A stretch of DNA of 64,000 bases. It comes from Sphingobium yanoikuyae (GTDB lineage Bacteria; Pseudomonadota; Alphaproteobacteria; Sphingomonadales; Sphingomonadaceae). The notes beneath the pieces were generated by a model. It was not told the origin of the DNA. It was given only the letters and a program-made list of their open reading frames with translations, and made no database searches. The DNA lies in the NCBI RefSeq assembly GCF_034424525.1, contig NZ_CP139979.1, forward strand, positions 4,065,001-4,129,000, given 5' to 3'. Shown piece after piece: positions 16,741 through 24,522 of the stretch. The stretch's first letter is position 1. Each line of letters starts with the position of its first letter. The position numbers were made by a program, and so were the translations under genes.

Positions 16741-18951
16741 ATGAATTTCGACCTGACCGACGATCAGGAGATGATGCGCGACATGTTCGCGCGCTTCCTG
16801 GACGAACATAGCAGCATGGCGCGGGTCCGCGCCGCCGCGCCGACCGGCTTCGACTCCGCTTTGTGGCAGGGGCTGGCGGAACTGGGCGCGCTGTCGATCC
16901 GCGTGCCCGAAGAGGCCGGGGGTCTCGGCCTCGGCCTGTTCGACGCGACCATCCTGATGGAGGAAGCGGGACGGACATTGGCTTCGGGGCCACTGGCCGA
17001 AGCGCTGGTGGCGGCGCGCTTGCTGGCGCAACTGGGCGGCGAGGCGACGGCCGACCTGCTTGGCCGCGTACTGGCGGGCGATGCGGTCGCCAGCTTCGCC
17101 TTCGACGATATCGCGGACACGCCCGTCCAGTGGATTGGCGGTGGCCTGGTGGCCGAAGCGGTGCTGGCCCGGTCGGGTGACGACATCCTCCTCGTCACCG
17201 TGCCGGCAGAGGCACGCAAGGCGGAGGATAATCTGGCCTCCACCCCGATCGCGCAGATCGACCTGTCGGCGCATCCGCGCACGGTGCTGGCATCGGGGGC
17301 CGAGGCGCTGGCGATCTTCGCCGCCGGGATCGAGGAATGGAAGCTGCTGATCGCCGCCGGTCTGGCCGGCATCGGCCGCGAGGCATTGAAGCTTGCCGCC
17401 GCCTATGCCTGCGAGCGCAAGCAGTTCGACCAATATATCGGCCAGTTCCAGGCCATTTCCCATCCGCTGGCCGATATTCTTTGCGAAATCGACGGCGGCA
17501 AGTTCCTGGTGTGGAAGGCGATCCGCGACCTGGCCGATGGCGCGCCCGAAGCCGGCGGTGCCATCTCGATCGCCGCCTGGTGGAATGCCAACAGCGCGGC
17601 CAAGGCGGTGGCGCAATCGCTCCACACCTTCGGCGGCTATGGCCTCACCACCGAATATGACATCTTCCTCTATAATCTGCGGGCCAAGGCCTGGCCGCTG
17701 GTCGGCGGCGATCCGCAACGCTGGCTCGACGAGGCCGGCCGCCGGCTCTACGCCGATGAGGCCGCCGCCCTGCCCGACGCCGGGCCGATGCCGGTCGATT
17801 TCGACCTGGGCGAAGCGGCGCAGGCGATCAAGGACGAGATCAACGCCTTCTTCGCCGCCAATGTCACGCCGGAGATGCGGGCGACCTTCCACTATAGCTG
17901 GGAGGGCTATAACCCCGAACTCAACCGCAAGCTGGCGGCGCAGAATCTCCTCTATCTCGGCCTGCCCAAGGATGTCGGTGGCCGGGGCCTGTCCGCCTAT
18001 GAAAAGACGGCGGCGATGGATGCGTTCGAGGAGCAGGGCTATAACAACCCTGCCGCCAATGTGACGCAGATGGTGTCGCTCATCATCCACCGCTTCGGCA
18101 CCGAGGAGCTGAAGCAGGCAGTGCTGCCGGAAATCATGCGCGGCGAGGTGATCTGTTCGCTCGGCTATTCCGAACCCGGCTCGGGCTCCGACGTGTTCGC
18201 CGCGCAATGCCGCGCGACGCAGGAGGGTGATGGCAGCTGGCGGATCGACGGCACCAAGATGTTCACGTCGGGCGCCAACCTGTCCACCTATGTGCTGATG
18301 CTCTGCCGCACCAATCCGGACGTGGCCAAGCATAAGGGCCTCACCATGTTCATCGTGCCGCTGAAGGCCGATGGCGTGACGGTGCAGCCGGTCCACACCT
18401 TCCAGGACGAGCGCACCAACATCACCTTCTATGATGGCGTGCGCATCCCCGACAGCTGGCGGCTGGGCGAGATTGATGGCGGCGTGCGCACCATGAGCGC
18501 CAGCCTGGAGCTGGAACATGGCGGCGGATTCGCCAAATATCAGCGCAAGATGCTGCAGGCCGGCGAAGCCCTTTGTCGCGAACTTATCCACAGGGGCAGG
18601 CCGCTGATCGAGGATGGCGGCGCACAGGCGCGGCTGGCCCGCACCGCCGCCAATCTGTGGGCGTCGGAACTCATCACCTATCGCGCCCAATGGGTCATGT
18701 CGGAAAAAAAGCCGAACCATGCCTATGGCCCGATGGCCAAGATGTTCAGTTCGGAGAAGTTCCTGACCGACGCGCGCGACCTGCTCGACCTCACCGCCCC
18801 GGCCTCGCTGTCCAAGCGGAAGGGCCCGGCGGAGGAGATCAACATGTTCTATCGCCACGCGCAGGGCGCAACCATCTATGGCGGCACCAGCGAGGTGCAT
18901 CGCAGCATGATCGCGGAAAAGGGCCTCGGCCTGCCGCGCACCCGCGCCTGA
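16741..18951 (+). CDS. Double-length (fused) acyl-CoA dehydrogenase
   Basis: At 736 residues this is twice the usual length of acyl-CoA dehydrogenases and contains two such domains in tandem. The first (about residues 1-345) begins MNFDLTDDQEMMRDMFARFLDEH and includes KQFDQYIGQFQAISHPLADI; the second (about 355-736) includes LGYSEPGSGSD, WRIDGTKMFTSGAN and a C-terminal YGGTSEVHRSMIAEKGLGLPR. In steroid-type catabolism alpha2beta2 dehydrogenases or single-chain fusions such as mycobacterial FadE34 handle bulky side-chain CoAs, and this gene has that fused layout. FAD-dependent alpha,beta-desaturation of an acyl-CoA is expected. No strong ribosome site is visible; translation may be coupled to the SDR five bases upstream. 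A TTATCCACA sequence lies inside it at 18584. Confidence 0.88.
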   Translation: MNFDLTDDQEMMRDMFARFLDEHSSMARVRAAAPTGFDSALWQGLAELGALSIRVPEEAGGLGLGLFDATILMEEAGRTLASGPLAEALVAARLLAQLGGEATADLLGRVLAGDAVASFAFDDIADTPVQWIGGGLVAEAVLARSGDDILLVTVPAEARKAEDNLASTPIAQIDLSAHPRTVLASGAEALAIFAAGIEEWKLLIAAGLAGIGREALKLAAAYACERKQFDQYIGQFQAISHPLADILCEIDGGKFLVWKAIRDLADGAPEAGGAISIAAWWNANSAAKAVAQSLHTFGGYGLTTEYDIFLYNLRAKAWPLVGGDPQRWLDEAGRRLYADEAAALPDAGPMPVDFDLGEAAQAIKDEINAFFAANVTPEMRATFHYSWEGYNPELNRKLAAQNLLYLGLPKDVGGRGLSAYEKTAAMDAFEEQGYNNPAANVTQMVSLIIHRFGTEELKQAVLPEIMRGEVICSLGYSEPGSGSDVFAAQCRATQEGDGSWRIDGTKMFTSGANLSTYVLMLCRTNPDVAKHKGLTMFIVPLKADGVTVQPVHTFQDERTNITFYDGVRIPDSWRLGEIDGGVRTMSASLELEHGGGFAKYQRKMLQAGEALCRELIHRGRPLIEDGGAQARLARTAANLWASELITYRAQWVMSEKKPNHAYGPMAKMFSSEKFLTDARDLLDLTAPASLSKRKGPAEEINMFYRHAQGATIYGGTSEVHRSMIAEKGLGLPRTRA

Positions 18952-18961
18952 GGAAGATCGC

Positions 18962-19768
18962 ATGACGGACGACGCGCCCCATCTGCTGACGCAGGAACAG
19001 GATGGCATTCTCATCGCCACGCTGAACCGGCCGGACAAGCTCAATGCGCTATCGGCGGAGACGATGGCGCTGTTCGAGGCGGCGCTGATCCGTTTTCGCG
19101 ACACGCCGGAGCTGAAGGTGATGCTGGTCCGATCGACCGGCCGCTATTTCTGTTCCGGTGCGGACATGAAGAGCGGCGGGTCGCCCAGGGAATATCCCCG
19201 CACGCCCAGCGGCATCCGCGAAAATCACCGGCTCCAGCTCAACGGGATGCAGCGCATCTATGACGAGATGGAGCATGTGGAAAAGCCGATCGTCTGCGCC
19301 ATCCACGCCACCTGCGTCGGCGGCGGGCTGGAAATGGCCTTGTCCTGCGATTTCCGCCTAGCCGCCAAGTCGGCCGCCTTCTCCTTCCCCGAAGGGCTGT
19401 TCGGCGTGCTGCCGGCCTCCAACGGGGTCAGCCGCCTGACCCGCATCTGCGGTCCGCACTGGGCGCGCTGGCTGATCATGGGCAACCAGAAGGCCGATGC
19501 CGACCGGGCGCTGATCATGGGCCTGGTGCATGACGTGATGCCGGACGAGGGCTTCGAGGACGCGGCCCTCGCCTTCTGTCGCCACCTCACCAAGCAGAAT
19601 GGCGAGCAGATGGGCGCCGCCAAGATCGCGATCGAGCTGGCCGCCGAAGTCGGCCCGTCCATGGGTCGCCATGTCGAACGCATGGCCAATAGCGCGCTGA
19701 TGCTCAACCCCGCCTATCTGGAGGGGATGGAACGCTATCTGAAGGGCATCGGCGGCAAGAAGGATTGA
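18962..19768 (+). CDS. Enoyl-CoA hydratase/isomerase family protein
   Basis: This 268-residue crotonase-fold protein should add water to an enoyl-CoA, or isomerise it. Oxyanion-hole segments YFCSGADMKSGG and CVGGGLEMALSCDFRLA are visible, followed by FPEGLFGVLPASNG, where a catalytic Glu would be expected. It is the last gene of the ferredoxin operon, ten bases after the acyl-CoA dehydrogenase. Its product, a beta-hydroxyacyl-CoA, would suit the retro-aldolase encoded in the divergent operon. Confidence 0.88.
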   Translation: MTDDAPHLLTQEQDGILIATLNRPDKLNALSAETMALFEAALIRFRDTPELKVMLVRSTGRYFCSGADMKSGGSPREYPRTPSGIRENHRLQLNGMQRIYDEMEHVEKPIVCAIHATCVGGGLEMALSCDFRLAAKSAAFSFPEGLFGVLPASNGVSRLTRICGPHWARWLIMGNQKADADRALIMGLVHDVMPDEGFEDAALAFCRHLTKQNGEQMGAAKIAIELAAEVGPSMGRHVERMANSALMLNPAYLEGMERYLKGIGGKKD

Positions 19769-19792
19769 GTTTTCCTTCTCCCATCCACACAC

Positions 19793-19840
19793 TTATCCAC
19801 AGCTTTTTCCACAGACAGGCGTGGGAAAAGCTGTGGATAA
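19793..19840. terminator. Long hairpin between convergent genes, arms ending in DnaA-box sequence
   Basis: The 20-base arm at 19793-19812 pairs with 19821-19840 with one mismatch, around an 8-base loop. It lies between the convergent hydratase and TetR genes and could stop transcription from both sides. The outer nine bases of each arm are TTATCCACA and its complement, the consensus DnaA box, and a third copy follows at 19857-19865. Confidence 0.55.
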
Positions 19841-19865
19841 TTTCTGTCGATAAGCCTGTGGATAA
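19793..19865. other. Cluster of three DnaA-box sequences
   Basis: TTATCCACA (19793-19801) and its complement TGTGGATAA (19832-19840 and 19857-19865) match the DnaA consensus exactly. Two further perfect copies and a near copy are at 22131-22161, and one perfect copy lies in the acyl-CoA dehydrogenase gene at 18584-18592. No replication gene is nearby, so a DnaA-titration or regulatory role is more likely than an origin. Confidence 0.5.
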
Positions 19866-19883
19866 GTCGAACGCGCGCCGCTC

Positions 19884-20618
19884 TCAGGCGCGCGTATCGC
19901 GCAGCATCGCGCGATAGTCGCGGATGCCCAGTTCCATCAGCCGCGCCTCGGCCCGCAGCAAATGAGTGCGCGCCAGCGGATGCGGGGAATGGAGGATATT
20001 CTGCAGCGCCATGTCGGTGGTGACGGTGACGACACGCTCCAGCCCGGTCATCAGCGCGGTGCCCATGCTGAACACCGGCGATCCGGCCTCTTCGCTGCCG
20101 CCATCCATCTGGTCGACCAGCAGCCGCATCACCGGCTGGGCGGCATGGACGCGATGCAGCATCATCCGCTCATTCTGGCGATCGGCCATATTGTTGCGCA
20201 GGTGGAGCAGGCGGGAGTGCTTGACCCAGAAGCCATGATAGGCGGTGACGAAGGCCAGCGCCTTCTCGCCCAGTTCCTCCTCGCTCCATCGGGTCCGCAG
20301 CAGGCCGACATAGTCGGCCTCGGCCGTGGCCATCACCGGCTCCAGCACGGCGAGCAGCAATTCGGTGAGATCGGAGAAATAATTGTAGAGCGACGTCATG
20401 CCGAGCGAGGCCTGGCGCGCGACCGCGCTCAGCGAGATTTCGACATCCACCGGCCCCGCCAACAATTCGTTGGTCGCCGCCAGGATACGCTCGCGCGTGT
20501 CGCGCCCCTTGCGACCCAGGCGCTGGCCATTGAGATTATGGCTCAGTGCCTTGGTGGCCCGTCCCCGGCCCTTGGGTTCCGACGGCCCGTCCGCCGCAAT
20601 CGATGCCTTTGCCGTCAA
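19884..20618 (-). CDS. TetR-family transcriptional regulator (TTG start)
   Basis: This is a regulator of up to 244 residues. The DNA-binding domain covers about residues 40-75 (TRERILAATNELL ... SLSAVARQASLGMTSLYNYFSDLTELL). No ATG or GTG is available before this domain, so the most likely start is the TTG at 20618, preceded by ATAGGACGGG; the N-terminal 35 residues are basic and low in structure. It faces the acyl-CoA oxidation operon tail to tail and lies downstream of the aldehyde dehydrogenase gene's stop region. Target unknown. Confidence 0.8.
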   Translation of the reverse strand: MTAKASIAADGPSEPKGRGRATKALSHNLNGQRLGRKGRDTRERILAATNELLAGPVDVEISLSAVARQASLGMTSLYNYFSDLTELLLAVLEPVMATAEADYVGLLRTRWSEEELGEKALAFVTAYHGFWVKHSRLLHLRNNMADRQNERMMLHRVHAAQPVMRLLVDQMDGGSEEAGSPVFSMGTALMTGLERVVTVTTDMALQNILHSPHPLARTHLLRAEARLMELGIRDYRAMLRDTRA

Positions 20619-20649
20619 AACCCGTCCTATCCATGCCCCGTCGCGCGCC

Positions 20650-22119
20650 TCAGGCGGCGCGCCAGGCGATCAGCTTGGTTTCCAGGAACTCCTCGATCCC
20701 TTCGAGGCCCCATTCGCGGCCTACACCACTGGCCTTGTAGCCACCGAAAGGCAAGTCGCCGGCGATGCACATGCCGCCATTGACGCTGATCGATCCGCTG
20801 CGGATCTGCTTGGCGACATTGATCGCCCGGTCAAGATTGCCCGAACTGACGCCGCCCGACAGGCCATAGCTGCTTTCATTGGCGATGCGCACGGCATCGG
20901 CATCATCCTCGAACGGGATGACCACCAGCACCGGCCCGAAAATCTCTTCCTGGGCGATGCGCATGTCGTTGGTGACGTCGACGAAGCAGGTCGGCTCGAT
21001 GAAATAGCCGCCGCCCTTGTCCGGCCGCGCCTTGCCACCCGCCAGCAGGGTCGCGCCCTCGGCCTGGCCGATATCGACATAGGACAGCACCCGCTCCATC
21101 TGCCGCTTGGAAATGACCGGCCCCATGATGTGCTGGGGATTGTCGAAATCGCCCCAATTGTCGCCGAAGCTGGCATAGGCATGCTTCAGGATCGCCTTCG
21201 CCTCCTCATAGCGGCTGCGCGGCACCAGCAGGCGCGAATGGACGGCACAGCCCTGGCCGGCATGGAAGACCAGCATGGTCTGGGCGACGTCCATCGCGAA
21301 ATTGGCGGAATCGTCGAGCACGATCTTGGCCGACTTGCCGCCCAGTTCCAGGAAGACGCGCTTCAGCGTGGCGGCGCCCTGTTCCATGATGCGCTTGCCC
21401 ACGCCCGTCGATCCGGTGAAGGAGACAAGGTCGACACGCGGATCGGTGACCAGCATCTCGCCGGCCAGCGCCGGATCGCTGCCGAACACGACATTGATGA
21501 CGCCGGCGGGGAAGCCCGCCTCCGCCGCCAGTTCGCCGAAGATGGCGCCCATGCCCGGCGTGTTGGGCGCGGGCTTCAGGATCACGGTGCAGCCGGCCAG
21601 CAGCGCGGCCACGACCTTGCCGACATTCACATAGAGCGGCACGTTCCAGGGCGTGATCGCCGCAACCACGCCGACCGGTTCATAGACCGCCTTGCGCAGG
21701 CTTTCGAAGCCATAGCCGGTGCGCCCGCCATAATCCTTTTCCCATTTGAGCTTGGGAAAGACCGCGAGATAATCGTCCCAGCCATCGAGCGCCATGTCGA
21801 CATGGGCACGGCCGACGGCCCCCATGGCAGCGCCGGCCTCATGCCGGGCCAGATCCGACAGCCGTTCCTTGTTCGCCTGGAACAGGTCGCGCAGCTTCGT
21901 CACCAGCGCGACGCGCAGGTCGACATTGGTCGACCAGTCGGTTTCGTCAAAGGCGCGGCGGGCAGCGACGATCGCGGCCTCGACATCGGCGGGCGAGGCA
22001 TCGGCGGCGGTGCCGACCGGCTCGCCGGTCCAGGGGCCGATCACCTCAAAGGTCTTGCCGCCTTCGGCACCGCGCAGCACGCCGTCGATATAGAGCTTGG
22101 CTTCGGGAAGAGTGGCCAT
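20650..22119 (-). CDS. NAD(P)-dependent aldehyde dehydrogenase
   Basis: This 489-residue aldehyde dehydrogenase oxidises an aldehyde to the acid. The segments ITPWNVPLYVNVGK, SFTGSTGVGKRI, FLELGGKSAKIV and GQGCAVHSR (catalytic Cys) are all in order, and EEIFGPVLVV follows. It is the last of three leftward genes (two-domain protein 23009, SDR 22171, this one). A cluster of DnaA-box sequences fills the 51 bases between it and the SDR stop. The substrate is unknown. Confidence 0.92.
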   Translation of the reverse strand: MATLPEAKLYIDGVLRGAEGGKTFEVIGPWTGEPVGTAADASPADVEAAIVAARRAFDETDWSTNVDLRVALVTKLRDLFQANKERLSDLARHEAGAAMGAVGRAHVDMALDGWDDYLAVFPKLKWEKDYGGRTGYGFESLRKAVYEPVGVVAAITPWNVPLYVNVGKVVAALLAGCTVILKPAPNTPGMGAIFGELAAEAGFPAGVINVVFGSDPALAGEMLVTDPRVDLVSFTGSTGVGKRIMEQGAATLKRVFLELGGKSAKIVLDDSANFAMDVAQTMLVFHAGQGCAVHSRLLVPRSRYEEAKAILKHAYASFGDNWGDFDNPQHIMGPVISKRQMERVLSYVDIGQAEGATLLAGGKARPDKGGGYFIEPTCFVDVTNDMRIAQEEIFGPVLVVIPFEDDADAVRIANESSYGLSGGVSSGNLDRAINVAKQIRSGSISVNGGMCIAGDLPFGGYKASGVGREWGLEGIEEFLETKLIAWRAA

Positions 22120-22130
22120 GATCGCCTTCC

Positions 22131-22161
22131 TGTGGATAACTTCTGTGGATGTTGTGGATAA
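22131..22161. other. Cluster of DnaA-box sequences
   Basis: TGTGGATAA at 22131-22139 and 22153-22161 match the DnaA consensus, with TGTGGATGT (22144-22152) between them, all in the same orientation. They occupy most of the gap between the SDR stop and the aldehyde dehydrogenase start and include the region expected to hold the ribosome site. Confidence 0.5.
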
Positions 22162-22170
22162 GTCGCCCGG

Positions 22171-22941
22171 TCAGCGCTTGCGCGCGCTCAGGGCGACTGA
22201 TCCGATGTGCAGGTCCGCCGGCATGTCGAGCACGGCGCGGAAGACGTCGGTGACCGAATTATAATGGCTGATGCCGCGCTCGCGCAGATTGAGGCCGACC
22301 TTGGCATTTTCCTGGGCGAAGCGGATCGCGACATCCATCGGCCAGCTGCTGCCGGTCTTGGTCTCGTCCATCATCATGCCGGCCTGGACCACGGTGACGC
22401 GCACGCCCTCGGGCTCCAGTTCGCGTGCCCACATGTCGGACATCAGTTCCAGCCCCGCCTTACCGCCGGCATAGAGCCACAGCATCGGCATTTTCAGCGG
22501 CACGGATTCGCTGGTGACATTGATGATATGACCGCCCCCGCGCAGCAGCGGCAGCGCCTCCCGCGCGCAATGGATCGGGCCGGCGACATTGGTGGCGAGC
22601 GATGCTGCGATCTGCTCGTCGCGCACCTCGGCCAGGGTGAAGGGTTCGTAGATGGCGGCATTGTTGATCAGCACGTCGATCCTGGGATGACGCTGCGCGA
22701 TCGTGGCAAAGGCGGCGCGGACGGAAACGGGATTGCCGACATCGCATTCGACCGCGAAATGGGGTTCGCCCAGTTCCTGCGCGACCGCCTCGACCTTTGA
22801 CAGGGTGCGGCCCAGCAGGATGACGGTTTCGCCATCGCGCGCGAACCGCCGCGCCAATGCGCGTCCCAGCCCGTCGCCCGCACCGGTAATGACGATGACC
22901 TTGCTCACCTCTCGCTCCACCTGTTCTTGTGCTGTTGGCAT
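22171..22941 (-). CDS. Short-chain dehydrogenase/reductase (SDR)
   Basis: This is an SDR of up to 256 residues. TGAGDGLGRA is the cofactor site, NNAA the structural motif, and the active site is SESV...YAGGK (YxxxK). An internal GTG (VSKVIVIT, base 22908) with a purine-rich stretch upstream is a possible true start, which would remove the atypical first 11 residues. It is 51 bases before the aldehyde dehydrogenase gene and likely co-transcribed, so an alcohol-to-aldehyde-to-acid sequence is reasonable but unproven. Confidence 0.85.
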   Translation of the reverse strand: MPTAQEQVEREVSKVIVITGAGDGLGRALARRFARDGETVILLGRTLSKVEAVAQELGEPHFAVECDVGNPVSVRAAFATIAQRHPRIDVLINNAAIYEPFTLAEVRDEQIAASLATNVAGPIHCAREALPLLRGGGHIINVTSESVPLKMPMLWLYAGGKAGLELMSDMWARELEPEGVRVTVVQAGMMMDETKTGSSWPMDVAIRFAQENAKVGLNLRERGISHYNSVTDVFRAVLDMPADLHIGSVALSARKR

Positions 22942-23008
22942 TTACTTGCGCATGTCGTCCGCGGCGCGGCAAGATGGCGCCGCATCGCGCGCGCGATAGT
23001 TGGGAAAT

Positions 23009-23791
23009 TCAGCCCGCCGGCCGCGCGAAATCGGCCGGATAGACGGACAGGTCGCCATCATAGGCGATCCCGCCCGGCCAGAAGCAGGCGCCGCTGATCC
23101 TGGCGAAATAATGGACCGTGCGGGCGAAGGAGCCGGCCGAGGAGCGCGGCTGGAAGGCGACGCCGCTGGGGCTGACGCCGCGCGCGCGCGCGCTGAAATC
23201 CTTGACCGTAAACAGCAGGTCGTCGGTCTGCTGGGCGCAGAAGACCAGGTCGCTGCCGGGACAATAGCGGCGCGGTTCGACCTGAAGCGGCGAGAGACGC
23301 CCACGCTTCATCGCCACCTTGCCCGGCACGCGCGTCACTTCGGGGCCATGGACCGTGTCATACCAGTGATGATATTCCGCCTCCCGCCCGGCGACGAAAT
23401 TGGCGAGGATGATCGAGACCCCGGAAAAGGGCTGGTCGGGCTGGTGATTGGGGCTGGCGACCCAGTCCGAATACATGGCATAGCTGTGGATGCGCTCGCT
23501 TTCGTCGCTGTCGTCGATCAGCCCCGCGTCGCGCGCATCGGCCAGCAAGGGCGCTAGCGCCGGCAGGTCGATCTCCGGCGCGGCATAGTCGAACTCATAG
23601 ACCGACAGGAAGCGCCAGGGTTGGGGAATGTCGGGCATGATCTGCTGCGGCGTCACCTCATAGCGATCGGCCGACCGAAAGCCGCGCAGCCGGGCCAAAT
23701 CCGCCTGATGCGCGCCGTCGAACCAGCGGGCATAATCATCCGCCCGGCCGGCCGCGACATTGTGCAAATGGATGGTGGTATACAGGCTCAT
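23009..23791 (-). CDS. Unknown protein with two ferredoxin-like (EthD/dimeric barrel-type) halves
   Basis: I do not recognise this 260-residue protein with certainty. Both halves open with a strand and an RxxDYxRWFDxxH-like helix: YTTIHLHNVAAGRADDYARWFDGAHQADLARL in the first and IILANFVAGREAEYHHWYDTVHGPEVTRVPG in the second. That duplicated pattern is typical of EthD-type and related dimeric alpha/beta-barrel proteins, some of which are monooxygenases, decarboxylases or heme proteins. The start MSLYTTI at 23791 follows GAGGA closely. It precedes the SDR and aldehyde dehydrogenase genes on the same strand and probably belongs to their operon. Confidence 0.6.
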   Translation of the reverse strand: MSLYTTIHLHNVAAGRADDYARWFDGAHQADLARLRGFRSADRYEVTPQQIMPDIPQPWRFLSVYEFDYAAPEIDLPALAPLLADARDAGLIDDSDESERIHSYAMYSDWVASPNHQPDQPFSGVSIILANFVAGREAEYHHWYDTVHGPEVTRVPGKVAMKRGRLSPLQVEPRRYCPGSDLVFCAQQTDDLLFTVKDFSARARGVSPSGVAFQPRSSAGSFARTVHYFARISGACFWPGGIAYDGDLSVYPADFARPAG

Positions 23792-23976
23792 TCCTCGTCC
23801 CCGGCTGCCCGGCCGGCTGGTCCCGACCCTGTGTGCGGCGGCAATCCAGCATGGATGCCCCGCACATGCCAGAGCCGCCGGCCAATGATCGCCGGGGCAT
23901 TGAGAAGCGGGCGCGAATTGACCCTGTCGGCAGCGCTCCCCATCCTGGCGCGGCAATCATGCCGGAAGGACGCGTG

Positions 23977-24516
23977 ATGACCGACCCTGTAGCCGCGCCC
24001 CGCTTCGCCCTGTTCCGCGCGAAGGACGCCACTGATTTCGAGGAAAGCGGCCTGATGGCGACGGTGCCGCCGACGCCGATCGAGATGGCAGGATCGATCG
24101 CCGCGGTCGAGGCGGGCATGCTGGAAGGCACGCGGGTGAAGCTGCTCTTTTCCATGCCGGGCCTCAGCCTCACCCATGCCTGGTTCCGCAGCGGCTTCCC
24201 GCTGCCGCGCCACAGCCATGATGTCGACTGCCTCTATTTCATCCTCGCCGGATCATTGCGCATCGGCACGGAAGAACTGGGCGCGGGCGACGGCTTCTTC
24301 GTTGGCGCCAACGTCCCCTACACCTATGTGCCCGGCGACGAGGGCGTAGAGGTGCTGGAATTTCGCGGTTCCGACAGCTTCGACATCAGGATGCTCGCCA
24401 ACAACCGCGCCTATTGGGACCGGGCGGTGGCGCAGGTCTCGGCGCAGCGCGCGCATTGGACAGGCGAGACGCCGCCGTCGGGCCTGTCCTTCGGACCCGA
24501 GCCCGGCGGCGGATAG
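23977..24516 (+). CDS. Cupin-domain protein
   Basis: This 179-residue protein has one cupin barrel: PLPRHSHDVDCLYFILAGSLRIG with metal-type histidines, then GAGDGFFVGANVPYTYVPGDEGVEVLEF. Such proteins bind a metal and act as small dioxygenases, isomerases or sensors. I chose the ATG at 23977 (MTDPVAAP), which follows GGAAGGA; an ATG at 23959 is an alternative. It is isolated in a 185-base divergent region opposite the two-domain protein and ends six bases from the convergent phosphatidyltransferase gene. Confidence 0.75.
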   Translation: MTDPVAAPRFALFRAKDATDFEESGLMATVPPTPIEMAGSIAAVEAGMLEGTRVKLLFSMPGLSLTHAWFRSGFPLPRHSHDVDCLYFILAGSLRIGTEELGAGDGFFVGANVPYTYVPGDEGVEVLEFRGSDSFDIRMLANNRAYWDRAVAQVSAQRAHWTGETPPSGLSFGPEPGGG

Positions 24517-24522
24517 GGGCGA

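Noticed and set aside
16564..19104. 846-residue minus-strand open frame opposite the acyl-CoA dehydrogenase
   Set aside because: Antisense shadow of a high-GC gene; the plus strand has complete dehydrogenase and hydratase motifs.
10860..19768. Definite steroid or estrogen degradation cluster
   Set aside because: Ltp2-DUF35 and FadE34-like layouts point to side-chain chemistry, but no extradiol ring-cleavage dioxygenase, ketosteroid dehydrogenase or meta-cleavage hydrolase is present, so a specific substrate would be over-reading.
19793..22161. Replication origin at the DnaA-box clusters
   Set aside because: There is no replication initiator, partition gene or long AT-rich unwinding region nearby, and the region is filled with ordinary metabolic genes.
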